25,915 nucleotides of DNA from Minisyncoccota bacterium (GCA_028694095.1 JAQUTZ010000004.1:1-25915); one strand, 5' to 3'. Positions 13,338 through 21,167 are shown, counted from the first letter of the stretch. The notes: generated by a model from the letters alone, not told the origin. Translations and numbers: made by a program.

Positions 13338-14093
13338 ATGCGAAGAATAAAGCTGTCTGAAAAGGATATCGAATTCGTTGTTGAAGCTGCCACTCCGGCC
13401 TCCCGCACCAGAACAGACCTCAAGAGATTGGTTTTGGAAGACGATTCTTTCAGAAAAAGCCTGACCGAAGACGAAAAGGTTTTCGACAGGCTGATGAACC
13501 AAAAAGGAATACTCAAAGAAATATCTCCCGCCTTGTTTTTCGAAGTGCTGCTGAGGCGGGCCTTCAAGGAAATGCAGAAAGCCACTTACACGCTGGAGAG
13601 AACCGCAGCTCAGAAAATACCTGTTTTCGACGCTCTCGACGCCATGGAGTTGATGAAAAACGAGGACTTTTTCTACTACCTTGTCGATCTACTGGATTCC
13701 TTTGTGGTGGAGGAAAGAAATACCCCCAAAGACAGCAATCTCGATAATCTCATCCGGCTGGGGGTGGATGCCGAAGACCCCAAGCGCTTCCTGATCCACA
13801 AGCGCATCGGAGACGCCTGCCTGCTTATCCTGGGAATATTTCCCGAATACCTCACCCAGGACTACTACTACCTCTTTTTTAATAAAAAGCCTCCGATTTT
13901 CGGCGAAGAAAGAAGAGGCGTGGCCGACTATGAATTCCTCGGCCAGGAATTCTACCATCTGGCCGCCAAAGAAAGCCGGGGAAGCTTCCTTCACTTAAAA
14001 GGAATTCTCCAACTGCTTTCGGAAAACTTCTATCTGGCCAAGAAGCCCCTGAATTTTATTTCAGAAAAATACCTGAAAATCGCCGCCTCCTAA
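13338..14093 (+). CDS. Conserved-looking hypothetical protein, only plus-strand gene
   Basis: A 251-residue soluble protein, rich in charged residues and probably mostly helical. It has no signal peptide, membrane segment, nucleotide-binding loop or Cys cluster that I can see. Recognisable stretches are an N-terminal LSEKDIEFVVEAA, a central RIGDACLLILGIFPEYL and a LGQEFYHLAA segment, which look like conserved helical cores, but I cannot name a family. GGAGGTG at four bases before the ATG gives a strong ribosome binding site. It is divergent from the DUF2178-XRE unit, sharing a 133-bp spacer, and ends at a bidirectional terminator. The divergent placement makes control by the XRE regulator possible. 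Confidence 0.85.
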   Translation: MRRIKLSEKDIEFVVEAATPASRTRTDLKRLVLEDDSFRKSLTEDEKVFDRLMNQKGILKEISPALFFEVLLRRAFKEMQKATYTLERTAAQKIPVFDALDAMELMKNEDFFYYLVDLLDSFVVEERNTPKDSNLDNLIRLGVDAEDPKRFLIHKRIGDACLLILGIFPEYLTQDYYYLFFNKKPPIFGEERRGVADYEFLGQEFYHLAAKESRGSFLHLKGILQLLSENFYLAKKPLNFISEKYLKIAAS

Positions 14094-14097
14094 ACAA

Positions 14098-14124
14098 AAA
14101 GCTCCCCAATGGGGAGCTTTTCAT
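14098..14124. terminator. Bidirectional terminator between convergent genes
   Basis: AAAAGCTCCCC, a four-base AATG loop and GGGGAGCTTTT form a near-perfect hairpin flanked by A-runs and T-runs on both sides. It can end the plus-strand gene at 14093 and the minus-strand DUF134 gene at 14131. Confidence 0.9.
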
Positions 14125-14130
14125 ATTAGC

Positions 14131-14409
14131 CTACGAATTAATTATTCTGATGGCACTGCCCTCAATAAGAGCTCGGCTGACTTTTTTATGAGCCGAAGAT
14201 AAAATGCGCTGGAAAGTGCTCTGGGAAGTATTCATTAGTTTGGCGCACTCTATCTGGTCCAAGTCCCTGACATCCTTCAATCTCAAAGCCTCTGCCTCTT
14301 CGACAGTCAGCTCCTCTACAGCTAAACTCCTTAGGGGAATCCCCCGAGGCTTGAAATAGGTGGCAGAGGGCCTGAAGCCTATCCGCCGCCTGAGCCTTGG
14401 CCTAACCAT
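14131..14409 (-). CDS. DUF134 family putative DNA-binding protein
   Basis: A 92-residue protein of the DUF134 (COG1342) family, predicted sigma-70-region-4-like DNA binding. Visible are a basic start VRPRLRRRIGF, then FKPRGIPLRSL, LTVEEAEALRLKDVRDLDQ, and the helix-turn-helix-like ECAKLMNTSQSTFQRILSSAHKKV, ending in an IRI strand. The Cys often found in the RPRxCR start is absent. It follows the DUF5320 gene by one base. The two families are often neighbours of dinitrogenase iron-molybdenum-cofactor-type small proteins, which are missing here. Its target is unknown. Confidence 0.9.
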   Translation of the reverse strand: MVRPRLRRRIGFRPSATYFKPRGIPLRSLAVEELTVEEAEALRLKDVRDLDQIECAKLMNTSQSTFQRILSSAHKKVSRALIEGSAIRIINS

Positions 14410-14410
14410 G

Positions 14411-14662
14411 TTATTTTTGGTTCTTTAACTTGGCTAATTCTTCTTTCACTTCTTTCAGTTCGGCTTCGAGATTCTTGGCTTCTTCTTCCAGCATGGTCTT
14501 TTCCTCGGCCGGGTTGACTTTGCCGGGTTGGCCCCAGAATCTTCCAAACCAGCCTCGACCTCCTCCTCTGCTACAGCCCATTCCGGCTCCGCAGGGGCCT
14601 CTTCCCCGTCCGGCGCCGGGGCCGCCGCCCCACATTGGACCCTGTCCGTTAAAGTTTGGCAT
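14411..14662 (-). CDS. DUF5320-like Gly-rich protein with coiled coil
   Basis: An 83-residue protein in two parts. Residues 1-46 are Gly, Arg, Pro and Met-rich (GQGPMWGGGPGAGRGRGPC), with two Cys; residues 50-80 form a charged heptad-like coiled coil (LEEEAKNLEAELKEVKEELAK). This layout matches DUF5320 proteins, whose function is not established and which commonly sit beside DUF134 and iron-sulfur-linked genes. It heads a two-gene unit with DUF134 and has its own near-consensus promoter at 14698-14726. The low-complexity start makes similarity searches unreliable. Confidence 0.82.
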   Translation of the reverse strand: MPNFNGQGPMWGGGPGAGRGRGPCGAGMGCSRGGGRGWFGRFWGQPGKVNPAEEKTMLEEEAKNLEAELKEVKEELAKLKNQK

Positions 14663-14697
14663 AACTTTGTTTTATCTTAATTATTATCTCTATTCTG

Positions 14698-14726
14698 ATT
14701 ATATACCCATAACTAATATCCGTCAA
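14698..14726 (-). promoter_or_regulatory. Promoter of the DUF5320-DUF134 unit
   Basis: Minus strand: TTGACG (14721-14726), a 17-base spacer and TATAAT (14698-14703), about 35 bases before the ATG. The only weak point is one -35 mismatch. Confidence 0.82.
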
Positions 14727-14730
14727 GGGA

Positions 14731-14760
14731 AAAATAAAAGGGCGCCGAAACCGGCGCCCG
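14731..14760 (-). terminator. Terminator of the exoVII-DUF167-FKBP unit
   Basis: A perfect 8-bp stem, GGGCGCCG (14740-14747) and CGGCGCCC (14752-14759), with a four-base loop and TTTTATTTTT after it on the minus strand. It lies about 25 bases beyond the FKBP stop. Confidence 0.92.
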
Positions 14761-14783
14761 AAAATAACACACTTACTATACCT

Positions 14784-15359
14784 TTAGCGAATTTCCATGA
14801 TTTCTACCTCGAATATCAATGTGGCGTTGCCCGGTATGACTCCGGGATATCCCGCCTCCCCGTAGCCGAGTCCCGACCCTATAGTCAACCGCCTTTTCTC
14901 TCCTGCCTTCATTCCCAATAATCCGTATTCCCATCCGGCAATAACTCTCCCCTCCCCAAGAGTCAAAGAATAGGGGGAGCCGCCCAAACTGGAATCAAAC
15001 TGAGTTCCGTCCTCAGCTAAAGTACCGACGTAATGGACTAAAACCGTATCGCCGACAGTAGCCCTATTCCCTTCTCCCTCCTCAAGCACTTCTATCTTTA
15101 ACTCCCCTTTTTCGCAGTAGCCCCGGTAAAAGTCCCACTGCCAGCATTTGGAGCCGTCGTCAAAAACGCAGTAGCTTCTTATCCCGTCCTCAAACATAAC
15201 CCCTTCGCTTGTCCCGCCCTGCTCTTCGCAGTAGACTGCGGCGGGATTGGCAATTTGAGTGTAGTTTTCGTCTGCCGGCTGCTCTTCAGCTTGGTAAAAG
15301 CCGAAATAATACACCAAACCGGCAGCAACTATTAAAAATATTATTAAAAGTTTTTTCAT
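14784..15359 (-). CDS. Membrane-anchored DUF333-FKBP peptidyl-prolyl isomerase
   Basis: A 191-residue exported protein. Residues 3-20 form a signal anchor. Residues 37-82 match DUF333: IANPAAVYCEEQGG then YCVFDDGSKCWQWDFYRGYC, with four conserved Cys (44, 64, 72, 82) likely forming two disulfides. Residues 88-191 are a complete FKBP domain: GDTVLVHYVGTLAEDGTQFDSS (Y110, F121, D122), the VIAGWE segment (V139, I140, W143), GYGEAG (Y166) and the final strand LIFEVEIMEI. It should catalyse proline isomerisation outside the membrane. The DUF333-FKBP combination is uncommon in my knowledge. Its ATG overlaps the DUF167 stop (ATGA). Confidence 0.93.
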   Translation of the reverse strand: MKKLLIIFLIVAAGLVYYFGFYQAEEQPADENYTQIANPAAVYCEEQGGTSEGVMFEDGIRSYCVFDDGSKCWQWDFYRGYCEKGELKIEVLEEGEGNRATVGDTVLVHYVGTLAEDGTQFDSSLGGSPYSLTLGEGRVIAGWEYGLLGMKAGEKRRLTIGSGLGYGEAGYPGVIPGNATLIFEVEIMEIR

Positions 15360-15577
15360 ATTTTTATTTCAAATATTTTATTTCTTTCCCTGAATCCCCT
15401 TATCATCCTTATGTCCGACTCGGGGATTTGGAAGTAAGAAGACAGGACTTCCAGGATTTCCTTATTGGCCAGTCCTCTTTCGGGCTTGGCTTTAACCATC
15501 ACCTCAAAGCTGTCTTCCGATTTTTTAACCACTCCCTGCTCCTTTGAGCAGGGAAAAGCCCTGACCTTAATCAGCAT
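15356..15577 (-). CDS. DUF167 (YggU-like) protein
   Basis: A 73-residue protein of the YggU/DUF167 family. The pattern is clear: MLIKVRAFPCSKEQGV, then a FEVMVKAKPERGLANKEILEVLSSYFQIPESDIRMIRGFRERNKIFEI core, with the expected KAxPxxGxANxxxxxxLA-type motif (here AKPERGLANKEILEVLSS). The family has a small alpha/beta fold and no firm function. The gene overlaps xseB by 11 bases at its start and the FKBP gene by four at its end, so it is translated as part of the exonuclease VII operon. The linkage to repair is from position only. Confidence 0.9.
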   Translation of the reverse strand: MLIKVRAFPCSKEQGVVKKSEDSFEVMVKAKPERGLANKEILEVLSSYFQIPESDIRMIRGFRERNKIFEIKI

Positions 15578-15791
15578 CTTCTTCCAGGTTTATCTCCTTT
15601 TTAATCTCTTCAAACTCGTTTTCAATATCCTTAAGCTTCTTTTTGCTGGCTTTAATCAGCAAAACCGCCTCTTTGACCTTCTTTAATCCCTCCTCAACGT
15701 CAATTTCCTCCTGGCCTTCGAACCACTCTGTTATTTTAGATAAGCTGACCAGGTCCTCTTTTAATGTCTTCGGCTTTTTTTCTTCTGCCAT
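15567..15791 (-). CDS. xseB: Exodeoxyribonuclease VII small subunit
   Basis: A 74-residue acidic helical protein. The segment SLSKITEWFEGQEEIDVEEGLKKVKEA fits the XseB pattern of an N-terminal helix, a short turn and a long helix (often LExIVxxLExxxxxLEExLxxFExG), and the rest is a charged coiled coil ending in EEDAD. It would bind the XseA C-terminal coiled coil. The start at 15789-15791 follows the xseA stop by one base; a longer reading from 15857 lies inside xseA. Position next to xseA makes the call firm despite weak sequence conservation. Confidence 0.88.
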   Translation of the reverse strand: MAEEKKPKTLKEDLVSLSKITEWFEGQEEIDVEEGLKKVKEAVLLIKASKKKLKDIENEFEEIKKEINLEEDAD

Positions 15792-15792
15792 G

Positions 15793-16986
15793 TTATTTAT
15801 CTGGATTAATTTTTTTAACTTCCGAATTAATTTTACCATCCGAAACCCGCAATTCAAAGTCGTCTCCGACTGAAACGTCTTTTGTTCTCCTTATCACCTT
15901 CCCTCTAACCGAGGCTATGGCATATCCCAGGCTGAGCTGCCTTTCAGGATTATTCAAGTCGACGGATTTTTCCGCATAAGAAATTTTCTGGGACAAGCTG
16001 GAAAGCATAAGCTTCATCCCGGAGACTATCCTGCCTAAAGAATCCTTCAGCTTTAAATCAATCCCCCTCAGGGCGTTCTTAAAATTCTGCAGGGAAACCA
16101 TTAGCCTGTTTTCCATTTCCTTATACCCGTCGAAAATCTCCTGGTAAAATCCCAGTATGGCTCTTTCCTGCCTCTCCAAAAACAGCAGGGCTTCTTCCCA
16201 AGGCCTGTTCAGGATATTGGCAGCAGCGGTGGGCGTGGAAACGGAAGCGTCTGCGACAAAAGTAATTAGGGGCTCGTCCTGGTGGTGGCCCACGCCGGTT
16301 ATTAAGGGCACCTTAAACGTTGCCGCCTCCCTGACCAGGGTTTCGTTGTTGAAAGCCATTAAAGACTCCAGCGATCCCCCGCCCCGAATAATTACCAAAA
16401 CGTCTATGTCTTTTTTCTTGAAGGTTCTCAGTGCCCCCAGCAGGTCTTCAACTGCCTCTTGGCCCTCGACTCTGGAGTCTATCATCTGTATTTGAAAGCC
16501 GAACTTCCCGAGGTTGTTCAAAAAGTCCGCCAGAACCGCCCCGTGCTTTGAAGTAATAACCCCTATTTTTCTGCAGTATCTGGGAATCGGCTTTTTTCTT
16601 TCTTCGGCAAAAAGCCCTTCGGCAGCAAGCTTCTTTTTCAGTTCTTCGTACTGCTTCTTCAACTCCCCTTCTCCCGAAAGCTCGATTGTTTCAGCTATAA
16701 AGGAAAGCTTTCCCCTGGGAGCATAAACCTCGGGATATCCTTGGGCTATGATTTTCATCCCCGTTTCCATCCTTATTCCGAAAAGATTGTACTTTGACCT
16801 CCAAATTATGCAATCGAGCACCGCTCCGTTGCTTTCATCCTTAAGCGTAAAATACACGTGGCCGGAAGAAGCTACCTGCATCTGGGTAACCTCGCCCGTT
16901 ATCTTGGCCTTTGACCTTTTCAGTCCGATATTTAAAAGCTCGATAAATTCCGATACTGAAAATATTTTTTTCTCTGGTATTTCCAT
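15793..16986 (-). CDS. xseA: Exodeoxyribonuclease VII large subunit
   Basis: A 397-residue nuclease that degrades single-stranded DNA to oligonucleotides with XseB. An N-terminal OB-fold covers about 1-100 (FSVSEFIELLN, ITGEVTQMQVASSGHVYFTLKD). The catalytic part contains RKIGVITSKHGAVLADF, DVLVIIRGGGSLESLMAFNNE (the metal or active-site region) and TGVGHHQDEPLITFVADASVSTPTAAA. A long coiled coil follows from about 265 to 350, then the LGYAIASVRGKVIR tail. The usual GVGHExD is GVGHHQD here. The gene follows the helicase-nuclease gene by 12 bases, which places it in a DNA-repair unit. Confidence 0.95.
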   Translation of the reverse strand: MEIPEKKIFSVSEFIELLNIGLKRSKAKITGEVTQMQVASSGHVYFTLKDESNGAVLDCIIWRSKYNLFGIRMETGMKIIAQGYPEVYAPRGKLSFIAETIELSGEGELKKQYEELKKKLAAEGLFAEERKKPIPRYCRKIGVITSKHGAVLADFLNNLGKFGFQIQMIDSRVEGQEAVEDLLGALRTFKKKDIDVLVIIRGGGSLESLMAFNNETLVREAATFKVPLITGVGHHQDEPLITFVADASVSTPTAAANILNRPWEEALLFLERQERAILGFYQEIFDGYKEMENRLMVSLQNFKNALRGIDLKLKDSLGRIVSGMKLMLSSLSQKISYAEKSVDLNNPERQLSLGYAIASVRGKVIRRTKDVSVGDDFELRVSDGKINSEVKKINPDK

Positions 16987-16998
16987 AATCTTATCTTA

Positions 16999-19902
16999 TC
17001 ATTCTTTTGAAAATTCGCAGATGTCCCTGAAGTCGCAGAAAGAGCACTGCCAACCGGGCTTTGCTTTAAAGTCGCTGGTTTTTATGGTTTCTATGGTTTC
17101 CCTTATTTTCTCCTTGATCTTTTGCTTATCCGGCTCCGTTCCCAAAAAGGAAACCTTTTTGTTGTCGTCCAGATAATGGTAAACCAGCTCCTTGGGCTGG
17201 AGGCCGAAAACTTCCTCGGCTGCCATCTGGTAAATCAAAAGCTGCTCTTTATCCTCGGCCGCCACTTTTTCTTTGGCTTTGCCCGTTTTGTAGTCTATGA
17301 GGTTCACTCCTTCGGGGGATTCGTCAATGCGGTCTATTTTGCCCTTAACGGTATAGCCTGCCACCTTAAGGTTAAAAGGAACCTCCAGGGCCATATCGTT
17401 CCCCACCCTCAGCACCTTAGGCGGATTCTTTTTATAGTCTTCGTAGAAGCTTTTTATTATCTTTTTCCCCAGCTTGTAGTATTCTTCCTTTTGCTTCTTG
17501 CTTTCGTACCAGTCGTCTATCCAGCTTTTCTCATAAAGCTCTGAAATCAGGTCGAAACCGGCTTTCTGGGAAGCCTCCCCGAATCCCAGAAGATCGGCCT
17601 GCTTTTTTGCTCCCGCCTGCCTTAAAAAGCCGCAAAGGGTGTTGTGCATGGTGGTTCCGAAAGAACGGGTCCCTCCTCCCCTTACCGGAACTTTTAAAAT
17701 AAAGTTAAACTTGTACTGAAGAGGGCATTTTTCAAAAGCGGCAAGCTGGGAATACGAAAAGTGGTCGGGTATCTGCCACTTGTTTCCGGATTTTACGGTT
17801 AGCTTGGGCATCTTGGCTGTCAGCTCGTTGGCAGTTTTGGCCTGGCCGAGCCGGCCCTTATCTTCGTATCCCATTTCCGTTAAAAACCGGGACAGCTTTT
17901 TTCTTCTTGCCCCTCCGTAATCCTCGGCCGAGGTGAAATAGAGGCCGTCTTTGGCTCTGGTCATGGCTACATAGCAAATCCTTCTTTCTTCCTGCAAATG
18001 AACGTCCCCTTGGGGCTTGATGTCTTTAATGAGCTCGTCTGGAAGCTCTATGGATTCCCTTCTTTCTATTGTCGGAAATCTTTTATCAACCAAATTAACC
18101 AAGAAAACGTATTTAAACTCCAGCCCTTTTGCCCCGTGAATGGTCATAACCTTGATTACGTCCGGCCCCTGTTCGGGATCGATTGTTATTTTCCCCTCTT
18201 CCCCGGACTCCAGCTCAAGCTTCATTTCCTGCATAAAACTGGAAAGGCTGGGATCTGGTGCCGACTCCTCAAAGGCTTTGGCTTTTTTGTAGAACTGGTT
18301 GAGCAAATCAAGCTGCTCCTCGTCGTTCCTTTTAACCAAGTGCTTCAGGTATCCTGAATCCTCCAAGAACCCCACCATAATTTCCGTTGCCGGCCTGTGA
18401 GCGGCGTCGCTTCCGTATTTTTTAATCAGGCTCATTACAAAATCCATCTTCTCCCGTCCCTTTTTGGAAACTCCCGGAATCAAGGCCATTTCTCCCGCTG
18501 CTTCAAAAAGCGACTTTGTTTTTCTGGAAGCGTACTGGCTGAGCTTCATTATATCTTCCGTGGGAATCTCTAAAAATGGCAGGCTGAAAACGCGGAACAA
18601 AGCCGTTGACTCGTGATAGTTGTCCAAAAGCTTGAAATACGAGATGACGTCTAAAACGGCGGGCTTTGCGTACAGCCCCCGGGACGCCAAGAACTGGTAA
18701 GGCAGGCCGGCCTTTTCCAGAGCCCTGACAAAAGGGTTGGCAGCGTTGTTGGATCTGACAAGAATGGCAAAATCGCTCCATTGGGCTTCTTTGTCTTTCT
18801 TCTTCAGCTCCATTATCTTGCCTACGACCGAATTAACTTCTTCTTCCAAGCTCTTTTTATGAATATGCTCTATTTCCGCTTTGCCCTCCCTTGCCTGGGC
18901 GGTCAGTTTCTTTTGAATATTGTTTACGCACTCCAGCCGGTCGGGGTCGTTGGCTTTAATAAAATTATAGGAAAGGTCGAGGATATTCTGGCGGGAACGA
19001 TAGTTTCTAATCAAAGATATTTCCTTGGCTTTAGGGAAGTCTTTTTTGAACTGGATAATATTGGAAAAAGACGCCCCCCTCCATCTGTAAATCGCCTGGT
19101 CGTCGTCGGCGCATACGGTCAGATTGTTTCTGGGAGAGGCTATCTGCTTTATCAGCTCGTACTGGGCCCAGTTAGTATCCTGGAATTCATCCACTAAAAC
19201 GTATTTAAACTGTTTTCTGAATCTCTCCAGTATCTGCGGCCTTTTTTTGAATATTTCCAGGCAGTAATTTATCAAATCCCCGAAGTCCAGATATCCCAGC
19301 TCCAAAAGCAAACGCTGGTAAGTATGGTAGGCTGAAGCTACTTCTTTTATTCTCTCAATTTCAACGGATTCGGGGGCATCGTCTCTGGTTTTTAAATTGT
19401 CGGCATAGGCCAGATAGTCTTTGGGGTATATCTCCTGGTCTTTGCAGTGGGAAAAATGGTCCAAAAGAGCTTGAATAAACTTGGTCGGATTTCCCAGGGG
19501 CTTGTAGTAGTCCAGTTCAAACCTGTCAAAATTCTTGTAAACCAGAAGCCAGGCGGCGGTCTGGTCCAAAATCTTAAAATCAGAAGGCAGCCCTATTTCC
19601 AAAGCGTAGTCCTTTAAAACTCTTTCGCAAAAAGAATGGAAGGTGGAAACCCACAAGTCCACGTATCCTATGGGCAGAAGCCTGTCTACTCTTTCTTCCA
19701 TCTCTTCGGCTGATTTTTCGGTGAAGGTGACGGCCAGAATTTCTTCGGGCTTGGCTTTCTTCTGCTCTATCAGCCAGGCGATCCTCTGGGTTATAACCGC
19801 TGTCTTGCCGGTTCCCGCTCCGGCCACTATCAAAAGCGGCCCGTCTCCGTGGGTCACCGCCTCTTTCTGCTCCTTGTTGAGATTTTTCAGGTCAATGGGC
19901 AT
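16999..19902 (-). CDS. UvrD/PcrA-type helicase fused to RecB-like PD-(D/E)XK nuclease with Fe-S site
   Basis: A 967-residue superfamily 1A helicase with a C-terminal nuclease. The helicase has Walker A GAGTGKT (28-34), TFTEKSAEEM (motif Ia), DEFQDT (238-243), DDDQAIYRWRGA (motif III), the NYRS segment (motif IV), and MTIHGAKGLEFKYVFL and VAMTRAKDGLYF (motifs V and VI). From about residue 714 a RecB/AddB-type nuclease follows: FSYSQLAAFEKCP, GKIDRID (D857) and DYKTG (D870, K872). Cysteines 726, 953, 956 and 962 match the four ligands of the AddB-type Fe-S nuclease. It could act as a helicase-nuclease in double-strand break repair or recombination. It is followed closely by exonuclease VII genes. 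Confidence 0.93.
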   Translation of the reverse strand: MPIDLKNLNKEQKEAVTHGDGPLLIVAGAGTGKTAVITQRIAWLIEQKKAKPEEILAVTFTEKSAEEMEERVDRLLPIGYVDLWVSTFHSFCERVLKDYALEIGLPSDFKILDQTAAWLLVYKNFDRFELDYYKPLGNPTKFIQALLDHFSHCKDQEIYPKDYLAYADNLKTRDDAPESVEIERIKEVASAYHTYQRLLLELGYLDFGDLINYCLEIFKKRPQILERFRKQFKYVLVDEFQDTNWAQYELIKQIASPRNNLTVCADDDQAIYRWRGASFSNIIQFKKDFPKAKEISLIRNYRSRQNILDLSYNFIKANDPDRLECVNNIQKKLTAQAREGKAEIEHIHKKSLEEEVNSVVGKIMELKKKDKEAQWSDFAILVRSNNAANPFVRALEKAGLPYQFLASRGLYAKPAVLDVISYFKLLDNYHESTALFRVFSLPFLEIPTEDIMKLSQYASRKTKSLFEAAGEMALIPGVSKKGREKMDFVMSLIKKYGSDAAHRPATEIMVGFLEDSGYLKHLVKRNDEEQLDLLNQFYKKAKAFEESAPDPSLSSFMQEMKLELESGEEGKITIDPEQGPDVIKVMTIHGAKGLEFKYVFLVNLVDKRFPTIERRESIELPDELIKDIKPQGDVHLQEERRICYVAMTRAKDGLYFTSAEDYGGARRKKLSRFLTEMGYEDKGRLGQAKTANELTAKMPKLTVKSGNKWQIPDHFSYSQLAAFEKCPLQYKFNFILKVPVRGGGTRSFGTTMHNTLCGFLRQAGAKKQADLLGFGEASQKAGFDLISELYEKSWIDDWYESKKQKEEYYKLGKKIIKSFYEDYKKNPPKVLRVGNDMALEVPFNLKVAGYTVKGKIDRIDESPEGVNLIDYKTGKAKEKVAAEDKEQLLIYQMAAEEVFGLQPKELVYHYLDDNKKVSFLGTEPDKQKIKEKIRETIETIKTSDFKAKPGWQCSFCDFRDICEFSKE

Positions 19903-19956
19903 AAATAAAAAAGCTTGTCATTATATTGAACCGCTTTTCAGCTTTGCTTTCAAGCC

Positions 19957-20811
19957 CTAATTTAACAGCTGCTCGGCCTGGCCCACTAAATTCTGAATCT
20001 GCTTTGGAGAAACTTTGTGTTTTTTGGAAAAATTCTTAACGTCTATCTTTAAGAGATCTTTGGCAAGCATTATTCTCTCCTGAACGAAAATATCTTTAAG
20101 GTATCCCTTTAATCCGGGAAGTATGGTCACGGGATACAGCTTTCTTTCTTCAACCAGCTTCTCCAATCCGTTATTGCGTGGATAGTTCCATCCCAAGAGC
20201 TCAGCTCCAACGCACCTGCTATAATCCATCGTCCTGCCGCTGAACTTGGTGTTGGTAACGAGCATAGTCTTTATCGAAGCTCCCTTGTATTCCTTTGCCT
20301 TAAAATAGCTGCCGTTGCAGATATCCAGATATCTGGCATAGTTGGCTAAAGCGTCATGGGAATGGACCCTGTCGCCGAAGTATTTCCTGTACTTGCACTC
20401 TCCCAGGTAAACCACGTTTCCCTTTCGGGCTATAAAATCTATCTCGTAGCTGCGCACGCACCTGCCGGGAATAAACCGATTGATTTTCACCTGATAGCCC
20501 AGAGCCTTTAAAATCTCGCCGGCATATTTTTCAAAAGGAAACCCCGTCGGACCGAGCTTTCTCATTCCTTCTTTTATGTTGAACTTTATGGCAGCCCCGG
20601 GAGATTCTTTCCTTAAAAGCTGCTTTATCCTGGCGAATATCTTCTGGGTTCTAATGCCCTCGTGCACTTCCTTTTTAAGAATTCCGGATATCTCCTTTGC
20701 CGCCTTACTGGAAGCGCCCGCTCTTTTAGCTGAGCGGTAAACCTTTGCTTCCGAAAAGGGTTCTTTTTCTCCCCTGGCGTTGATAACGTTGATTGGCGGC
20801 ATTTTTAGCAA
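19957..20811 (-). CDS. ATP-cone plus PD-(D/E)XK (Mrr-like) nuclease protein
   Basis: A 284-residue protein in two parts. Residues about 5-90 resemble an ATP-cone: INVINARGEKEPFSEAKVYRSAKRAG, then RTQKIFARIKQLL and the AAIKFNIKEGMRKLGPTGFPFE segment. Residues about 92-230 look like a restriction-type PD-(D/E)XK nuclease: GYQVKINRFIPG, YEIDFIARKGNVVYLGECKYR, where D125 and the E138-x-K140 pair form the metal site. The last 60 residues resemble a helical DNA-binding end. It starts at TTG (20809-20811) behind AAGGA; an ATG three codons in is the alternative. It may cut DNA under control of nucleotide state. The combination is known in some archaea and bacteria, but its role is unestablished. Confidence 0.8.
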   Translation of the reverse strand: MLKMPPINVINARGEKEPFSEAKVYRSAKRAGASSKAAKEISGILKKEVHEGIRTQKIFARIKQLLRKESPGAAIKFNIKEGMRKLGPTGFPFEKYAGEILKALGYQVKINRFIPGRCVRSYEIDFIARKGNVVYLGECKYRKYFGDRVHSHDALANYARYLDICNGSYFKAKEYKGASIKTMLVTNTKFSGRTMDYSRCVGAELLGWNYPRNNGLEKLVEERKLYPVTILPGLKGYLKDIFVQERIMLAKDLLKIDVKNFSKKHKVSPKQIQNLVGQAEQLLN

Positions 20812-20831
20812 CTGAAAATCCTTTTACGAGC

Positions 20832-21167
20832 CTATTGTTTTTTGCTTGCTTTCTTGCTCCTTGAAACCTTGGAGGCAATTTTATCCTTCTGCCTGCTTAT
20901 CGCCCTGACTATTAGGAATATTGCCAGAGCCAGAATAAAGAAATGGAGCAGCTCTCCCAGGAAAGCGCCCGCGCGAAGCTGAACAGAGCCGAAAACAATT
21001 ACAGCTTCCTCCCAGGAGGATTCCGGAAAAATGGGATTGAGAAGGGGCATTAAAATGTCTTTGACCAGGGAGTTGGCCAGGCTGTTGGCAGCCGCCCCCA
21101 TTACAAACCCTATTGCCAATGTGATAACGTTGTATTTTTCAAGAAACCCGAAAAAATCTTTTATCAT
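20832..21167 (-). CDS. mscL: Large-conductance mechanosensitive channel
   Basis: A 111-residue MscL homologue. The N-terminal FFGFLEKYNVITLAIGFVMGAAANSLANSLVKDILMPLL follows the TM1 pore-lining pattern (glycines and small residues facing the pore, then a VKDIxMP turn). The second helix is about LHFFILALAIFLIVRAI, followed by a charged cytoplasmic bundle rich in Lys. The periplasmic loop is shorter than in E. coli. It opens under membrane tension to release solutes. It overlaps the HD-gene stop by four bases (ATGA) and precedes the ATP-cone nuclease by 20 bases. It has no visible promoter of its own. Confidence 0.92.
   Translation of the reverse strand: MIKDFFGFLEKYNVITLAIGFVMGAAANSLANSLVKDILMPLLNPIFPESSWEEAVIVFGSVQLRAGAFLGELLHFFILALAIFLIVRAISRQKDKIASKVSRSKKASKKQ

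Noticed and set aside
13689..13994. Minus-strand open frame opposite the unknown plus gene
   Set aside because: The plus-strand frame is longer, has GGAGGTG before the ATG and ends at a terminator; the antisense frame has no start signal.
14430..14921. 163-codon plus-strand open frame
   Set aside because: It spans the DUF5320 gene, its promoter and a terminator, with Pro-rich sequence mirrored from the Gly-rich gene.
19903..19956. Promoter or terminator between the ATP-cone nuclease and helicase genes
   Set aside because: A TATAAT-like box is present on the minus strand, but no proper -35 and no GC-rich hairpin; I could not support either call.
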